Positions 13,927 through 14,579 of a stretch of 14,579 nt of DNA are shown in pieces (position 1 is the stretch's first letter; every line of letters begins with the position of its first letter). Made by a program: the position numbers and the translations under genes. This DNA comes from Clostridiales bacterium (GTDB taxonomy: Bacteria > Bacillota > Clostridia > Lachnospirales > WQUN01): the NCBI GenBank assembly GCA_031289625.1, contig JAITPB010000181.1:1-14579 (forward strand). The letters are read 5' to 3'. Under the pieces are notes generated by a model that was given only the letters and a program-made list of their open reading frames with translations, had not been told where the DNA came from and searched no databases.

Positions 13927-13950
13927 GTGTCCGAACAAAAATAACGAACG

Positions 13951-13960
13951 AAGGAGGGGG
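13951..13960 (+). promoter_or_regulatory. Ribosome binding site that fixes the sigma factor TTG start
   Basis: AAGGAGGGGG lies 5 bases before TTG 13966. The next in-frame ATG (14017) has no comparable site. Confidence 0.7.
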
Positions 13961-13965
13961 CTCGC

Positions 13966-14511
13966 TTGCGAAATACAACCGTGATCGGCGATACGGCGCG
14001 TGAGCCGGTTTATGGCATGGCCAAGAATGTAGATTGGGAAACTGTTTTTCTCACAGGCGTCAAATCCTGCGCAAATCATATGTTCAGAATCGCCTATGGC
14101 ATTCTGCGCCATCCAGCGGACGCAGAGGACGCCGTCGGAAGCAGTGTGCTGACGGCTTACGCCAAAATCCAGACGCTCAAAACTGCGGACAGCTTCAAAC
14201 CGTGGATCATGAAAATTCTGGTGCGGGAATGCTACGCCATTCTCCGGAAACGGAAAAAAACGGATTTATACGATCAGATTCCAGACATTCCCGTTATGGA
14301 ACCATACCGCGACGGTGAATTATGGAACGCTGTCCGCCAGTTGGAGGATAAATTCCGCGCTGTCGTGATGCTGTTTTATTACGAAGATATGAGTATCGAG
14401 ACGATTGCCGGAATATTGTCCCTGCCGCGCGGCACAGTTAAGTCAAGGCTTTCGCGCGCCAGATCCAAGTTGCGGCAATGGATGACAGAGGGAGGCTTGC
14501 TCTATGAATGA
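13966..14511 (+). CDS. ECF-type RNA polymerase sigma factor
   Basis: A 181-residue sigma-70 family protein with only regions 2 and 4, the ECF layout. Region 2 (about residues 36-98) has MFRIAYGILRHPADAEDAV, then the DNA-melting helix FKPWIMKILVRECYAILRKRKK. Region 4 (about 118-172) has QLEDKFRAVVMLFYYEDMSIETIAGIL and the recognition helix PRGTVKSRLSRARSKLR. It starts at TTG 13966, preceded by AAGGAGGGGG. Translation from ATG 14017 would still keep both domains. Position 56-60 reads DAVGSS where many ECFs have D(A/L)VQE(T/V), a small departure. The next gene overlaps by 8 bases and is placed where an anti-sigma factor is expected. The signal it answers is unknown. Confidence 0.92.
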   Translation: MRNTTVIGDTAREPVYGMAKNVDWETVFLTGVKSCANHMFRIAYGILRHPADAEDAVGSSVLTAYAKIQTLKTADSFKPWIMKILVRECYAILRKRKKTDLYDQIPDIPVMEPYRDGELWNAVRQLEDKFRAVVMLFYYEDMSIETIAGILSLPRGTVKSRLSRARSKLRQWMTEGGLLYE

Positions 14512-14579
14512 AAAACAATTTGACGCGAAAATAAAAAACATCGCGAGCCGCGAGAACATAAGCCTGCCCGGCGGCTATG
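14504..14579 (+). CDS. Probable anti-sigma factor, 5' end only
   Basis: The frame starting at ATG 14504 reads MNEKQFDAKIKNIASRENIS and stays open to the end of the window (25 residues). It overlaps the sigma gene by 8 bases and has GAGGGAGG (14488-14495) upstream inside that gene, so it is translationally coupled. A short acidic/basic helix before a proline is typical of the cytosolic N-terminus of clostridial anti-sigma proteins encoded after ECF factors. The membrane segment and sensor domain that would prove this lie outside the window. A competing ATG at 14508 meets a stop after eight codons. Confidence 0.6.
   Translation, partial: MNEKQFDAKIKNIASRENISLPGGY

Overview
The window looks like chromosomal DNA of a low-to-mid GC Bacillota. 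Pointers are a maf / coiled-coil protein / acpS / nnrD gene string with an adjacent DUF4321 gene, a SleB-type cell-wall hydrolase carrying a copper-amine-oxidase-like N-terminal domain, strong purine-rich ribosome binding sites, GTG/TTG starts, and an Rpn-type nuclease with EQGI repeats. Clostridia or Negativicutes fit best. I cannot name a genus from the sequence alone.

Layout. Positions 1-777 (+) hold the 3' part of an Rpn/PD-(D/E)XK nuclease gene with nine 12-bp repeats, followed by a terminator. Positions 900-5114 (+) are a self-contained MarR-regulated drug-export operon: promoter, palindromic candidate operator, MarR regulator, and two overlapping ABC-exporter half-transporters. One half has a degenerate ATPase site and the other a canonical one. 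The operon ends in a strong terminator shared with the convergent gene. Positions 5204-6037 (-) encode a secreted NlpC/P60-like cysteine peptidase with a clear promoter. Positions 6197-7249 (-) encode a Gfo/Idh/MocA oxidoreductase, divergent from a DsbA/FrnE-like thiol oxidoreductase (7404-7901, +). A perfect palindrome lies in the gap between them. A terminator and a twin-hairpin element follow at 7914-7991. Positions 8007-8828 (-) encode the SleB-like hydrolase, whose signal peptide can only be reached from a non-canonical start codon.

Positions 13127 down to 8930 (-) form one long probable operon with a near-consensus promoter: lipoprotein, DUF4321 membrane protein, maf, coiled-coil protein of unknown function, acpS, and nnrD (NAD(P)HX repair). 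The last four genes overlap start to stop. The terminator overlaps the end of nnrD.

Positions 13073-13965 are the only long gap without an intact gene. On the minus strand it contains a decayed ISAs1-family transposase N-terminus (about 13385-13585), plus an inverted repeat and an orphan hairpin. After it, a candidate ECF-type promoter precedes an ECF sigma factor (13966-14511, +), which is translationally coupled to the start of a probable anti-sigma gene cut by the window end.

I see no CRISPR array, rRNA, tRNA, prophage or clearly novel multi-gene system. The most worthwhile leads are the hidden transposase relic, the ATT-start/signal-peptide problem in the hydrolase, the uncharacterised coiled-coil gene locked between maf and acpS, and the candidate operators.
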